From the NCBI RefSeq assembly GCF_003382275.1, contig NZ_QTJX01000001.1, positions 62,001-126,000 of the forward strand: a stretch of DNA of 64,000 bases. Reading direction: 5' to 3'. Source of the stretch: Flagellimonas nanhaiensis (GTDB taxonomy: Bacteria; Bacteroidota; Bacteroidia; Flavobacteriales; Flavobacteriaceae). Under the pieces are notes generated by a model. The model had not been told where the DNA came from, ran no database searches, and worked only from the letters and a program-made list of their open reading frames with translations. How positions within the stretch are numbered: the first letter of the stretch is position 1; the number at the start of each line of letters is the position of its first letter. The position numbers were made by a program, and so were the translations under genes. Shown piece after piece: positions 54,703 through 64,000 of the stretch.

Positions 54703-54715
54703 AAACTAAAAGAAG

Positions 54716-55321
54716 ATGGCAAGATACACAGGACCAAAAACAAAGATCGCCAGAAAATTTGGAGAAGCGATTTTTGGAGACGACAAGTCGTTTGAAAAGA
54801 AAAATTACCCTCCGGGACAACATGGTAACAACAGACGCCGTGGAAAGAAATCTGAATATGCGATCCAGTTAATGGAGAAGCAAAAAGCCAAATATACTTA
54901 CGGTATATTGGAAAGACAATTTAGAAACCTTTTTGACAAGGCCAACAGAAGTAAAGGAGTGACCGGTGAGGTTTTACTTCAATTGTGTGAGGCCCGTTTG
55001 GACAATGTAGTCTACAGAATGGGCATTGCTCCTTCAAGACGAGGTGCTAGACAATTAGTTTCCCATAGACATATTACTGTAAATGGTGAAATCGTTAATA
55101 TTCCATCCTATAACCTTAAAGCTGGGGATGTAGTTGGTGTTCGGGAAAAATCCAAATCCGTACAGTCAATTGAAGATTCCTTGGCTGCAAATAGCAGTGT
55201 TTACGAATGGATTACTTGGAATTCTGAACAGAAGGAAGGAACCTTTGTAGCTGTTCCAGAAAGACTTCAGATTCCTGAAAATATCAAGGAACAATTGATC
55301 GTCGAATTGTACTCTAAATAA
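54716..55321 (+). CDS. rpsD: 30S ribosomal protein S4
   Basis: Primary 16S rRNA binder of 201 residues. [20 protein letters not shown] and the S4 RNA-binding domain [20 protein letters not shown] are diagnostic. It follows a folded leader and precedes rpoA by 20 nt. Confidence 0.99.
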   Translation: MARYTGPKTKIARKFGEAIFGDDKSFEKKNYPPGQHGNNRRRGKKSEYAIQLMEKQKAKYTYGILERQFRNLFDKANRSKGVTGEVLLQLCEARLDNVVYRMGIAPSRRGARQLVSHRHITVNGEIVNIPSYNLKAGDVVGVREKSKSVQSIEDSLAANSSVYEWITWNSEQKEGTFVAVPERLQIPENIKEQLIVELYSK

Positions 55322-55341
55322 AATTCAACATTAGTCCTATT

Positions 55342-56334
55342 ATGGCATTACTTAATTTTCAGAAGCCCGATAAAGTTATAATGATAGATTCAACAGATTT
55401 CGAAGGGAAATTTGAATTTCGCCCTTTGGAACCTGGTTATGGATTAACAGTTGGGAATGCGCTGAGAAGAGTTTTGCTTTCCTCTTTGGAAGGCTTTGCT
55501 ATTACCTCTGTGCGCATAGATGGAGTTGAACATGAGTTTTCTGTTATTCCTGGCGTCGTTGAAGACGTTACAGAAATGATATTGAACCTAAAGCAGGTTC
55601 GTTTTAAAAGACAGATTGATGATGTTGAGAGCGAAACTGTTTCTGTTTCCGTGAGTGGAAAAGAACAGTTGACTGCAGGAGATTTCCAAAAGTTTATTTC
55701 CGGATACCAAGTACTAAATCCAGACTTGGTCATCTGCAACATGGATCCCAAAGTGAACATCAATTTGGAGATCATCATTGAAAAAGGACGTGGATACGTT
55801 CCAGCAGAGGAAAACAAAAAATCCAACGCACCTCTAGGTAGCATCGCTGTGGATTCTGTTTATACCCCGGTTAAAAATGTAAAATACAGCATTGAAAACT
55901 TTAGGGTAGAGCAAAAGACCGATTATGAAAAATTGGTTTTTGAAATCGTTACTGACGGTTCAATTCACCCAAAAGATGCACTTACAGAAGCAGCTAAGGT
56001 ACTGATTCACCACTTTATGTTGTTCTCTGATGAGCGTATTACGTTGGAGGCTGATGAAATTGCACAGACTGAAACTTACGATGAGGAATCTTTGCACATG
56101 CGTCAGCTATTGAAGACCAAATTGGTAGATATGGATTTGTCCGTTAGGGCATTGAACTGTCTTAAAGCTGCCGAGGTGGATACCTTAGGAGATTTGGTTT
56201 CCTTCAACAAGAACGATTTGATGAAGTTCAGAAACTTTGGTAAAAAATCATTGACTGAATTGGAAGAGTTGGTTATCAACAAAGGACTTCAATTTGGTAT
56301 GGACCTTTCCAAATATAAACTGGACAAAGATTAA
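55342..56334 (+). CDS. rpoA: RNA polymerase alpha subunit
   Basis: Protein of 330 residues. The N-terminal dimerisation domain has [20 protein letters not shown]; the C-terminal domain (about 255-330) binds upstream DNA and regulators, with [20 protein letters not shown]. Normal alpha-operon position between rpsD and rplQ. Confidence 0.99.
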   Translation: MALLNFQKPDKVIMIDSTDFEGKFEFRPLEPGYGLTVGNALRRVLLSSLEGFAITSVRIDGVEHEFSVIPGVVEDVTEMILNLKQVRFKRQIDDVESETVSVSVSGKEQLTAGDFQKFISGYQVLNPDLVICNMDPKVNINLEIIIEKGRGYVPAEENKKSNAPLGSIAVDSVYTPVKNVKYSIENFRVEQKTDYEKLVFEIVTDGSIHPKDALTEAAKVLIHHFMLFSDERITLEADEIAQTETYDEESLHMRQLLKTKLVDMDLSVRALNCLKAAEVDTLGDLVSFNKNDLMKFRNFGKKSLTELEELVINKGLQFGMDLSKYKLDKD

Positions 56335-56345
56335 TTAATCATATT

Positions 56346-56376
56346 TTGCTCCCCGTAAAAACGGGTCTGGAAGCAA
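56346..56376 (+). promoter_or_regulatory. Hairpin between rpoA and rplQ
   Basis: CCCGT-AAAA-ACGGG (56352-56365) is enclosed by a TTGCT/AGCAA pair (56346-56350, 56372-56376). It lacks a T-run, so it is not a standard terminator. It may tune rplQ expression or be a processing site. Confidence 0.4.
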
Positions 56377-56393
56377 GATGATAAAATAGAAAA

Positions 56394-56894
56394 ATGAGAC
56401 ACGGAAAGAAATTTAATCACTTGGGAAGAACGGCCGCTCACAGAAAGGCTATGTTGGCCAATATGGCATGTTCTCTAATTGAGCACAAGAGAATCAATAC
56501 CACTGTAGCCAAGGCAAAGGCCTTAAAGCGGTTTATTGAGCCTTTGATCACCAAGTCCAAGACAGAGAACAATCAGACTACCGAAAAAGGTATGCACAAC
56601 AGAAGGATTGTTTTCAGTAGCCTTAGGAGCAAACATGCGATTACCGAACTTTTTGGAGCCGTTGCTGAAAAAGTTGGTGACAGACCAGGAGGGTATACCA
56701 GGATCATTAAGCTGGGTAACCGTCTTGGGGACAATGCAGATATGGCCATGATAGAGTTGGTAGACTTCAACGAAGTTTACAACGCTGGTAAGCCCAAGAA
56801 GAAAACTACCAGAAGAAGTAGAAGAGGTGGAGGTAAAAAAGTGGAAGCAGCAGCTCCGGTCGCTGAAACCAAAACCGACGATTCTGAAGAATAG
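56394..56894 (+). CDS. rplQ: 50S ribosomal protein L17 with C-terminal extension
   Basis: Protein of 166 residues. [20 protein letters not shown] is the L17 signature. The core ends near residue 130 and is followed by a Lys/Arg-rich then Ala/acidic tail absent from the 116-127-residue proteins of most phyla, but common in Bacteroidota. Last gene of the superoperon, with a strong terminator after it. Confidence 0.98.
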   Translation: MRHGKKFNHLGRTAAHRKAMLANMACSLIEHKRINTTVAKAKALKRFIEPLITKSKTENNQTTEKGMHNRRIVFSSLRSKHAITELFGAVAEKVGDRPGGYTRIIKLGNRLGDNADMAMIELVDFNEVYNAGKPKKKTTRRSRRGGGKKVEAAAPVAETKTDDSEE

Positions 56895-56924
56895 AATAAA
56901 TGTTATTAACTATTGTATTAGTGG

Positions 56925-56956
56925 AAAAAGGATAAGTGAAAACTTATCCTTTTTTT
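56925..56956 (+). terminator. Terminator of the ribosomal superoperon
   Basis: A perfect 13-bp stem when the A/T flanks are included (AAAAAGGATAAGT / ACTTATCCTTTTT) with a GAAA loop and a run of seven T. It lies 30 nt past rplQ. Confidence 0.9.
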
Positions 56957-56988
56957 ATGTTTTTTTGTGAAACCATAATAAAAATCGC

Positions 56989-58101
56989 ATGAAGTATCAA
57001 GAAAGGAAAAAGGCACTATTATTATTGGCTGATGGAACCATTTTCTATGGAAAGTCTGTTGGCAACAAAGAAGGGACAGCTGTTGGCGAGGTATGTTTCA
57101 ATACGGGAATGACCGGATATCAAGAGATATTTACCGACCCATCCTATTTTGGCCAATTGATGGTAACCACCAACGCCCATATTGGAAATTATGGAGCACA
57201 TACCGAGGAAGTAGAATCCGATTCTATAAAAATAGCAGGCCTGATTTGTAAAAACTTCAGTTACGAATATTCAAGGCCCAGCTCAACCATGAGCCTTTTG
57301 GATTTCTTGGACAAAAACAACCTCTTTGCCATTTCCGATGTGGATACTAGAGCGTTGGTCAGCTACATACGGGATAATGGAGCAATGAACGCTTTAATAT
57401 CCACTAGAGTGGATGAAATTGACACTTTGAAAGAAGAGTTGAAGCAAGTGCCTAGTATGGAGGGTCTTGAGCTCTCTTCAAAAGTTTCTGCCAAAGAACC
57501 TTACTATTATGGGGATGAGAAAGCGGATTTTAAAATTTCCGCCCTTGATATAGGAATCAAAAAGAATATTTTGAGGAATCTTGCCAAAAGAGGAGCGTAC
57601 ATCAAAGTGTTTCCGTATAATACTTCTTTTGAGGAGATGAAAGCTTGGAATCCGGATGGATATTTCATATCCAATGGTCCTGGTGATCCAGAGCCTTTAA
57701 CCGATGCCATTGATGCGGCCAAAAAGATGATAGCCTCAGAAAAGCCATTGTTCGGTATATGTCTCGGACATCAGGTGTTGGCCCTCGCCAATGGGGTTTC
57801 CACCTATAAAATGCACCATGGACATAGGGGAATCAATCATCCTATTCTAAATTTAGTGACAGGAAAGGGGGAGATTACCTCACAGAACCACGGTTTTGCG
57901 GTAAACAGGGAAGAAGCCGAAGCGCATCCAGAGTTGGAGATTACCCATACCCATTTGAATGATCATACTGTAGCAGGTATCAAGATGAAGGATAAAGATG
58001 TTTTTTCAGTTCAATATCACCCTGAAGCAAGTCCGGGACCACATGATGCAGAATATCTTTTTGATGACTTTTTTGATGCGATAAAGAAGGAATCCAACTA
58101 A
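56989..58101 (+). CDS. carA: Carbamoyl-phosphate synthase small subunit
   Basis: Glutaminase subunit of 370 residues that passes ammonia to CarB for arginine and pyrimidine synthesis. The N-terminal LLLADGTIFYGKSVG and the class I amidotransferase site FGICLGHQVLA (nucleophile Cys) with the late HPEASPGPHD His/Glu are present. carB is not adjacent. It lies just after the superoperon terminator and upstream of eno. Confidence 0.97.
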   Translation: MKYQERKKALLLLADGTIFYGKSVGNKEGTAVGEVCFNTGMTGYQEIFTDPSYFGQLMVTTNAHIGNYGAHTEEVESDSIKIAGLICKNFSYEYSRPSSTMSLLDFLDKNNLFAISDVDTRALVSYIRDNGAMNALISTRVDEIDTLKEELKQVPSMEGLELSSKVSAKEPYYYGDEKADFKISALDIGIKKNILRNLAKRGAYIKVFPYNTSFEEMKAWNPDGYFISNGPGDPEPLTDAIDAAKKMIASEKPLFGICLGHQVLALANGVSTYKMHHGHRGINHPILNLVTGKGEITSQNHGFAVNREEAEAHPELEITHTHLNDHTVAGIKMKDKDVFSVQYHPEASPGPHDAEYLFDDFFDAIKKESN

Positions 58102-58176
58102 AACGTTATAGTTTATTTTTAGGTTATTATCAGCGTTTTATGAGACTTATCATGAAGCAAAACATGACTCCTTTTG

Positions 58177-58184
58177 TATCTTTG
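58177..58184 (+). promoter_or_regulatory. Candidate -7 box of eno
   Basis: TATCTTTG fits TAnnTTTG and lies 34 nt before the eno ATG; the same octamer precedes hpt-adk. No clear -33 TTG is found at the proper distance. Confidence 0.4.
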
Positions 58185-58212
58185 CGCAATTAATTTCAAC
58201 CATAAACTTTAG

Positions 58213-59508
<1,296 letters not shown>

Positions 59509-59532
59509 TTGATAATGATTTTTTAGCATACC

Positions 59533-59567
59533 AAAAGGCCTTTCCCAATACGGAAAGGCTTTTTTTT
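59533..59567 (+). terminator. Terminator after eno
   Basis: A G/C-centred stem (AAAAGGCCTTTCC / GGAAAGGCTTTT, one bulged base) followed by a T-run, 25 nt past the eno stop. Confidence 0.85.
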
Positions 59568-59630
59568 GCCACAGTAATAAACTTTATCTAAATTAAAGGA
59601 TCGAACCAACGAATCTAACAAACTTACCTA

Positions 59631-61175
59631 ATGAACAATTTTGTTTTTGTTGCGGCCGAAAATGATGCCTTGGCCAATTGTAAAGCGGGCGGAATGGGGG
59701 ATGTGGTCCGGGATGTGCCCAGACAGATTTCGGAACGTGGTGACAAGGTGCACGTGGTTGTACCTTCCTATGGAAGATTGCACCATGATGGTCTTTTCAA
59801 GACCAATCTTAATTTTGATTTGCGAGGACAGACTTACACTGCAGAGCTTTACGAAGTACAGCCCAAAAAGGACTTTCCCAATATTGTACATTATGTAATT
59901 CATCATCCAGAGATTGAGGCTGGAGATATAGCACATATTTACCACAATGATCCTGAAGAACCTTTTTATACTGATGCGATCAAATATTTCATATTTGGTA
60001 TTGCGGTAGCGGAAGCCATAAAAAAAGGAGCTTTTGGAACCGTAGATGTCATCCACTTGCACGATTGGCATTCCAGTTTATTACTTTTTCTGAGGGAATA
60101 CCATGATGACTATTCCAACTTGAGGGATATTCGAATTGTATATAGCATCCATAATCTGGCCATTCAAGGTATTCGTCCTTTTGATGACAATTATTCCTCA
60201 GTAAGAAATTGGTTCCCAAATGTCGTTTTTGATTATCGGGCTTTGATGGATTACCGTTACCAGGATTGCATTAATCTTATGGCCGTTGGCATTCGGTTTG
60301 CAGATGCAGTACACACGGTTTCCCCTTCATATAAGAAAGATGTTATGTTGCCCAGCTCTCCACCCGAATTCATTGGTGGCGAAGGACTGGAAAAAGACCT
60401 GCAACTAGCCAATGAAGAAGGTCGACTTTTTGGAATCCTGAATGGCTGTAACTACAAGAATATTAACGTGGAGGAGAAGGGCCAAATTTACAGGAATACA
60501 GTAAAGGCGCTCTTCAGATGGTTACAAATGGAAGATAAAAAGTACAAATCGGACTTTTTGGCCCACACGGGAGAGAAGATAATGGAATATGTGGGTAATC
60601 GTCCTAAATTTATTGTTTCGAGTGTAGCCAGGCTGACGGAGCAAAAATTCTACTTCTTCAAGCGTTCTCCCGAAGCCTTTGTTGAGATTTTGAAGAAATT
60701 GGAAAAAGTGGACGGTATTTTCATGCTTTTGGGTACAGGAGCTCCAGAATACGAAGAGTTGTTCAGAAAGATGAGTTACGATCACAAGAACTTCATTTTT
60801 ACCAATGGTCAGTCAGAGAGTTTGATCGACTCCATTTACCTGGAATCTGACCTATACTTTATGCCAAGTCTGTTTGAACCCTGCGGAATAAGTCAAATGT
60901 TGTCCATGCGTAATGGTAACCCATGTCTGGTGCACTACACCGGAGGGTTGCGAGATACTGTATCGCACATGAAAACGGGTTTTTGTTTTGATGGAGACAA
61001 TTACGACGAAAAAATCAAGAATATGTTGGATGTTTTTGACGAAGCTCTGGATGTTTTTCAAAATGACCAACCTAAGTGGAAAAAGATTCAGACAGCTGCA
61101 AAAAAGAAACGTTTCACCTGGAAAAAATCGGTGGATAATTACTACAAGGATCTCTATAAAATAGAAGGTAAATAG
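59631..61175 (+). CDS. Glycogen/starch synthase-like GT5 glycosyltransferase
   Basis: GT-B glycosyltransferase of 514 residues. The N-terminal ADP-glucose-type loop is CKAGGMGDVVRDVPRQ (the KxGGL motif), VIHLHDWHSSLLL lies in the N-domain, and the C-domain has FEPCGISQMLSMRNGNP with the conserved Glu and YTGGLRDTV. This points to alpha-1,4-glucan synthesis from a nucleotide-glucose donor. No glgB, glgC or glgP is nearby. An alternative is a related NDP-sugar transferase. Confidence 0.85.
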   Translation: MNNFVFVAAENDALANCKAGGMGDVVRDVPRQISERGDKVHVVVPSYGRLHHDGLFKTNLNFDLRGQTYTAELYEVQPKKDFPNIVHYVIHHPEIEAGDIAHIYHNDPEEPFYTDAIKYFIFGIAVAEAIKKGAFGTVDVIHLHDWHSSLLLFLREYHDDYSNLRDIRIVYSIHNLAIQGIRPFDDNYSSVRNWFPNVVFDYRALMDYRYQDCINLMAVGIRFADAVHTVSPSYKKDVMLPSSPPEFIGGEGLEKDLQLANEEGRLFGILNGCNYKNINVEEKGQIYRNTVKALFRWLQMEDKKYKSDFLAHTGEKIMEYVGNRPKFIVSSVARLTEQKFYFFKRSPEAFVEILKKLEKVDGIFMLLGTGAPEYEELFRKMSYDHKNFIFTNGQSESLIDSIYLESDLYFMPSLFEPCGISQMLSMRNGNPCLVHYTGGLRDTVSHMKTGFCFDGDNYDEKIKNMLDVFDEALDVFQNDQPKWKKIQTAAKKKRFTWKKSVDNYYKDLYKIEGK

Positions 61176-61234
61176 GAACGATGGCTACCCCATCAAAATT
61201 TACGTTAATGTATTTACAAATGCGGCCCAGATAA

Positions 61235-61265
61235 TTGTTAATGGGTATGCTTTTTCGTAATTTTA
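61235..61265 (+). promoter_or_regulatory. Candidate promoter of gltA
   Basis: TTG (61235-61237), 20 nt, TAATTTTA (61258-61265): one mismatch at the last base of TAnnTTTG. Start would be about 27 nt before the ATG. Confidence 0.45.
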
Positions 61266-61299
61266 ACACCCTATTTCTATTAATCTATTAAATCTAAAA

Positions 61300-62586
61300 A
61301 TGTCGTATAAAGCTACACTCGAATATGGGGGAGAACGGTACGAATTCCCGGTGATCAAAGGTACTGAAGATGAATTGGCAATTGATATCAAAACGCTGCG
61401 CGGAACCACTGGAATGGTTACTATTGACCCGGGTTACAAGAACACGGGTTCTTGTGAAAGTGCCATAACCTTTCTTGATGGAGAGAAAGGAATTCTGAGG
61501 TATCGAGGGTACTCCATTGAAGATTTAGCGGAAAAAGCGGATTTTCTGGAGGTAGCTTATCTTTTGATTTTTGGTGAATTGCCCAATGCCGAGCAACTAT
61601 CCAAATTTCATAACGATATAAAAGAAGAATCACATGTAGATGAAGAGATGAAAAAGATTTTGGATGCATTTCCAAAATCAGCGCACCCTATGGGTGTACT
61701 TTCTTCATTGACCAGTGCATTGGTGGCCTTTAATCCTACTTCAGTAGATGTTTCTTCGGAGGAGGCCATGTACCATTCCATTGTTCGCATTTTGGCCAAG
61801 TTTCCGGTATTGGTTGCATGGACTCAGCGCAAGAAAAAGGGACTTCCCTTGGATTATGGAGATGACACCCTCGGATATGTGGAGAACATTCATAAAATGA
61901 TGTTCAAAAAACCAAACCAAGAGTACAAAAAGGACCCGATTGTCATAGATGCTTTGGACAAACTTCTGATACTTCATGCGGATCATGAGCAAAACTGTTC
62001 TACATCTACCGTGCGTATTGTAGGATCATCCCATGCTGGACTATTTGCTTCTCTTTCTGCAGGGATATCTGCACTTTGGGGACCATTGCATGGAGGGGCC
62101 AACCAGGCAGTTTTGGAAATGTTGGAAGCCATTCAGGAAGATGGTGGAGATACCAAAAAATATATGGCCAAGGCCAAGGATAAAGAGGACCCTTTCAGAT
62201 TAATGGGCTTTGGACACAGAGTGTACAAGAATTTTGATCCACGTGCCAGAATCATCAAAAAATCAGCTGATGAAGTTTTGGGAAGCTTGGGGATAGAAGA
62301 CCCAATTTTGGATATTGCCAAAGGATTGGAGCAAGAAGCTTTGGAAGATCAATACTTTGTAGATAGAAAACTGTATCCCAATGTGGACTTTTACTCTGGA
62401 ATCATTTATCGTGCGTTGGGCATTCCAACCGAAATGTTCACGGTAATGTTTGCCTTGGGGCGACTGCCAGGTTGGATTTCGCAATGGCGTGAAATGAGAC
62501 TCAAAAAAGAGCCCATTGGAAGACCAAGACAGATTTACATTGGGGAAAACCAAAGACCCTTTGTCCCACTGAAAAAGAGAAAATAA
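61300..62586 (+). CDS. gltA: Citrate synthase
   Basis: Type II (hexameric-type) citrate synthase of 428 residues, entry enzyme of the TCA cycle. Catalytic segments are LHADHEQNCSTS, LWGPLHGGANQAVLEM and GFGHRVYKNFDPRA, and the C-terminal WREMRLKKEPIGRPRQIY. A strong terminator follows. Confidence 0.98.
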   Translation: MSYKATLEYGGERYEFPVIKGTEDELAIDIKTLRGTTGMVTIDPGYKNTGSCESAITFLDGEKGILRYRGYSIEDLAEKADFLEVAYLLIFGELPNAEQLSKFHNDIKEESHVDEEMKKILDAFPKSAHPMGVLSSLTSALVAFNPTSVDVSSEEAMYHSIVRILAKFPVLVAWTQRKKKGLPLDYGDDTLGYVENIHKMMFKKPNQEYKKDPIVIDALDKLLILHADHEQNCSTSTVRIVGSSHAGLFASLSAGISALWGPLHGGANQAVLEMLEAIQEDGGDTKKYMAKAKDKEDPFRLMGFGHRVYKNFDPRARIIKKSADEVLGSLGIEDPILDIAKGLEQEALEDQYFVDRKLYPNVDFYSGIIYRALGIPTEMFTVMFALGRLPGWISQWREMRLKKEPIGRPRQIYIGENQRPFVPLKKRK

Positions 62587-62589
62587 CAG

Positions 62590-62617
62590 AAAAGGTGGTT
62601 AAAAACCACCTTTTTTT
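62590..62617 (+). terminator. Terminator after gltA
   Basis: A near-perfect stem AAAAGGTGGTT / AACCACCTTTT with an AAA loop and a T-run of seven, 4 nt after the stop. Confidence 0.9.
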
Positions 62618-62724
62618 ATGCCTTAAACTTTTCCATTTCCTCAGAGTTAGACAAGTTTTACAATACGATTTCGACTTAGGAAATCATTGTATGGACTTTT
62701 GTCTTTTTTCTTTTTTTTGGGCCA

Positions 62725-62754
62725 TTGAAAATCGTGGGTAAAACACTAGATTTG
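62725..62754 (+). promoter_or_regulatory. Promoter of the DDAH-like gene
   Basis: TTG (62725-62727), 19 nt, TAGATTTG (62747-62754) is an exact match to the Bacteroidota promoter with ideal spacing. Transcription would start about 12 nt before the ATG. Confidence 0.65.
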
Positions 62755-62773
62755 CTCCAAATTTTGGTAAGGT

Positions 62774-63688
62774 ATGATGCAATTGAATATAGTCGATGAG
62801 ACTAGTCCTTTGAAAGCAGTGATTCTGGGAACGGCACATAGCTGTGGACCAACTCCCAGCGCAGAGGAAGCTTACGATCCAAAATCATTGGAACACATTT
62901 TGGCGGGAACCTATCCCAAAGAGGAGGATATGGTTCAGGAAATGGATGCCTTTTCAAAAGTGTTTGAAAAACATGGCATAAAGGTGTACAGACCGGAGAT
63001 TTTGGAAGATTGCAACCAGATTTTTGCCCGTGACATTGCTTTTGTCATTGAGGACAAATTGTTTCATGCCAATATTTTGCCAGATCGGGAACGCGAATTT
63101 ACGGCCATTCATGAGGTATTGGATCAAATCGACCCCAATAAGATCATTAGGCCACCGGAAGAAGTACATATTGAAGGCGGAGATGTAATGCCCTGGAACG
63201 ACTATATTTTTGTGGGCACCTATACTGGGGAGGATTACCCTGATTACATAACTGCGCGAACCAATAAAGAGGCGGTGGAGTACCTTAAGGAGATGTTCCC
63301 GCATAAGACAGTAAAGGCATTTGAACTCCGTAAGTCCAATACAGACCCCAAGGAGAATGCCCTGCATTTGGACTGTTGTTTTCAACCTGTTGGAAAAGAC
63401 AAGGCCATTTTGCACAAAAACGGCTTTTTGGTAGAAGAGGAGTACCAATGGTTGGTAGATTATTTTGGAAAGGAGAACGTTTTTGAGATCACCAAAGATG
63501 AGATGTACGAAATGTTCAGCAATGTCTTTTCCATTTCTCCAGAAGTAGTGGTTTCGGAAAAAAAGTTTACCAGATTGAACAACTGGCTAAGAGACCAAGG
63601 ATTTACCGTAGAGGAAATTCCGTATAGTGAAATAGCAAAGCAAGAAGGACTGTTACGGTGCAGTACCATGCCCCTGATCAGAGAATAG
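62774..63688 (+). CDS. Dimethylarginine dimethylaminohydrolase / amidinotransferase-like hydrolase
   Basis: Guanidino-group hydrolase fold of 304 residues. Catalytic residues are visible: Asp in ARDIAF (D87), EGGD (134-137), His198 in HLDCCF and the nucleophile Cys296 in LLRCSTMP. This fits DDAH or arginine-deiminase-like enzymes producing citrulline or ornithine-type products. It is followed 53 nt later by a ctlX-type gene, giving an arginine/citrulline catabolic unit. Exact substrate cannot be set by sequence alone. Confidence 0.85.
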   Translation: MMQLNIVDETSPLKAVILGTAHSCGPTPSAEEAYDPKSLEHILAGTYPKEEDMVQEMDAFSKVFEKHGIKVYRPEILEDCNQIFARDIAFVIEDKLFHANILPDREREFTAIHEVLDQIDPNKIIRPPEEVHIEGGDVMPWNDYIFVGTYTGEDYPDYITARTNKEAVEYLKEMFPHKTVKAFELRKSNTDPKENALHLDCCFQPVGKDKAILHKNGFLVEEEYQWLVDYFGKENVFEITKDEMYEMFSNVFSISPEVVVSEKKFTRLNNWLRDQGFTVEEIPYSEIAKQEGLLRCSTMPLIRE

Positions 63689-63741
63689 ATAGTTAAACCC
63701 CATATTTCTTGCTGCCACAAGAAAGTTAAAATTGAACAGAC

Positions 63742-64000
63742 TTGAGAAGACAGATTACCAACACCATTTTAATGGTTCGTCCGGTGAACTTTCGGATGAA
63801 CGAGCAGACCGCGGTCAACAATTACTTTCAAGAGGATTTGCACCTAAAAAAAGGCGACCTCAATCTAAAGGCACAACAGGAGTTTGACCAATTTGTTAAA
63901 GTACTCCGTGAGCACGGGGTGAATGTTATCGTGGTGGACGATAATATGGAGCAGGATACTCCAGACTCCATTTTTCCCAACAACTGGGTCTCTTTCCATG
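63742..64000 (+). CDS. ctlX: CtlX-type citrulline-utilisation hydrolase, N-terminal part
   Basis: Only the first 86 codons are present; the gene runs off the right edge. The segments RQITNTILMVRPVNFRMNEQ and DTPDSIFPNNWVSFH are typical of CtlX, an amidinotransferase-superfamily protein linked with citrulline use. The start is probably the TTG at the first position, since family members carry the RQxTNTILM stretch; an ATG ten codons in (MVRPVNF) is the alternative. Downstream of the DDAH-like gene, likely co-transcribed. Confidence 0.85.
   Translation, partial: MRRQITNTILMVRPVNFRMNEQTAVNNYFQEDLHLKKGDLNLKAQQEFDQFVKVLREHGVNVIVVDDNMEQDTPDSIFPNNWVSFH

Noticed and set aside
59628-60071. 147-codon open frame antisense to the GT5 gene
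   Set aside because: Composition is rich in Ile, Tyr and Phe like other antisense frames, and it lies fully within a certain gene.

Overview
The window is chromosomal DNA of a marine-type Flavobacteriaceae bacterium (Bacteroidota), most like the Muricauda/Allomuricauda/Robiginitalea/Zobellia branch; the genus is inference. The evidence is a SusC/SusD pair, Bacteroidota-type promoters (TTG, about 19 nt, TAnnTTTG), weak Shine-Dalgarno use, many lipoproteins with an SxxC-type lipobox, an M3 Dcp-like peptidase, DUF5723 and DUF4136 proteins, and the str-S10-spc-alpha ribosomal block running straight into carA and enolase. There are no tRNA or rRNA genes, CRISPR arrays or recognisable insertion sequences. 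The left edge cuts gcvP and the right edge cuts a ctlX-type gene.

Left part (1-28 kb): a mosaic of housekeeping and small-operon genes. It holds gcvP, a UbiA-like membrane protein, an ECF sigma factor with a tiny zinc-type anti-sigma, a Dcp peptidase followed by an EF-hand membrane protein, purK-purE, a fused hypoxanthine phosphoribosyltransferase-adenylate kinase with obgE, a DUF4136 lipoprotein, an S9 peptidase, a LytS/LytTR two-component pair, DoxX-like proteins, an atypical SDR with two cupins and the remnant of a third, mpl, radC, a polysaccharide-deacetylase-like protein, a YjjG-like HAD phosphatase, three exported proteins of unknown function, rarA, a rhomboid protease and rlmB.

Middle (28-39.3 kb, all minus strand): a cell-surface cluster. 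SusC and SusD are followed by a 429-residue lipoprotein and a terminator, then an arylsulfotransferase-like lipoprotein and a very large FG-GAP/ASPIC-UnbV lipoprotein. This is the most plausible accessory nutrient or surface-processing system here; its substrate cannot be read from sequence.

Right-centre (39.7-56.9 kb): one long ribosomal superoperon on the plus strand, rpsL-rpsG-fusA-rpsJ-rplC through rplQ, with secY, infA, rpmJ and rpoA. The adk and map genes often found between secY and infA are absent; adk is fused to hpt at 7.4-8.5 kb. Coding is nearly continuous, so the few gaps stand out: an intrinsic-terminator-like attenuator with further hairpins between rpsJ and rplC, a heptad-phased TAGnnnn inverted-repeat element between rpsM and rpsK, a folded leader before rpsD and a hairpin before rplQ.

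Right end (57-64 kb): carA, eno, a GT5 glycogen/starch-synthase-like glycosyltransferase, gltA, then two amidinotransferase-superfamily hydrolases (a DDAH-like enzyme and the start of ctlX) in an arginine/citrulline catabolic context.

The most interesting signals are the unannotated RNA and repeat elements inside the ribosomal superoperon, the surface cluster, the HPRT-Adk fusion, the decayed cupin paralogue, a 48-residue secreted micro-protein, and a double inverted repeat between the HAD gene and a lipoprotein gene.
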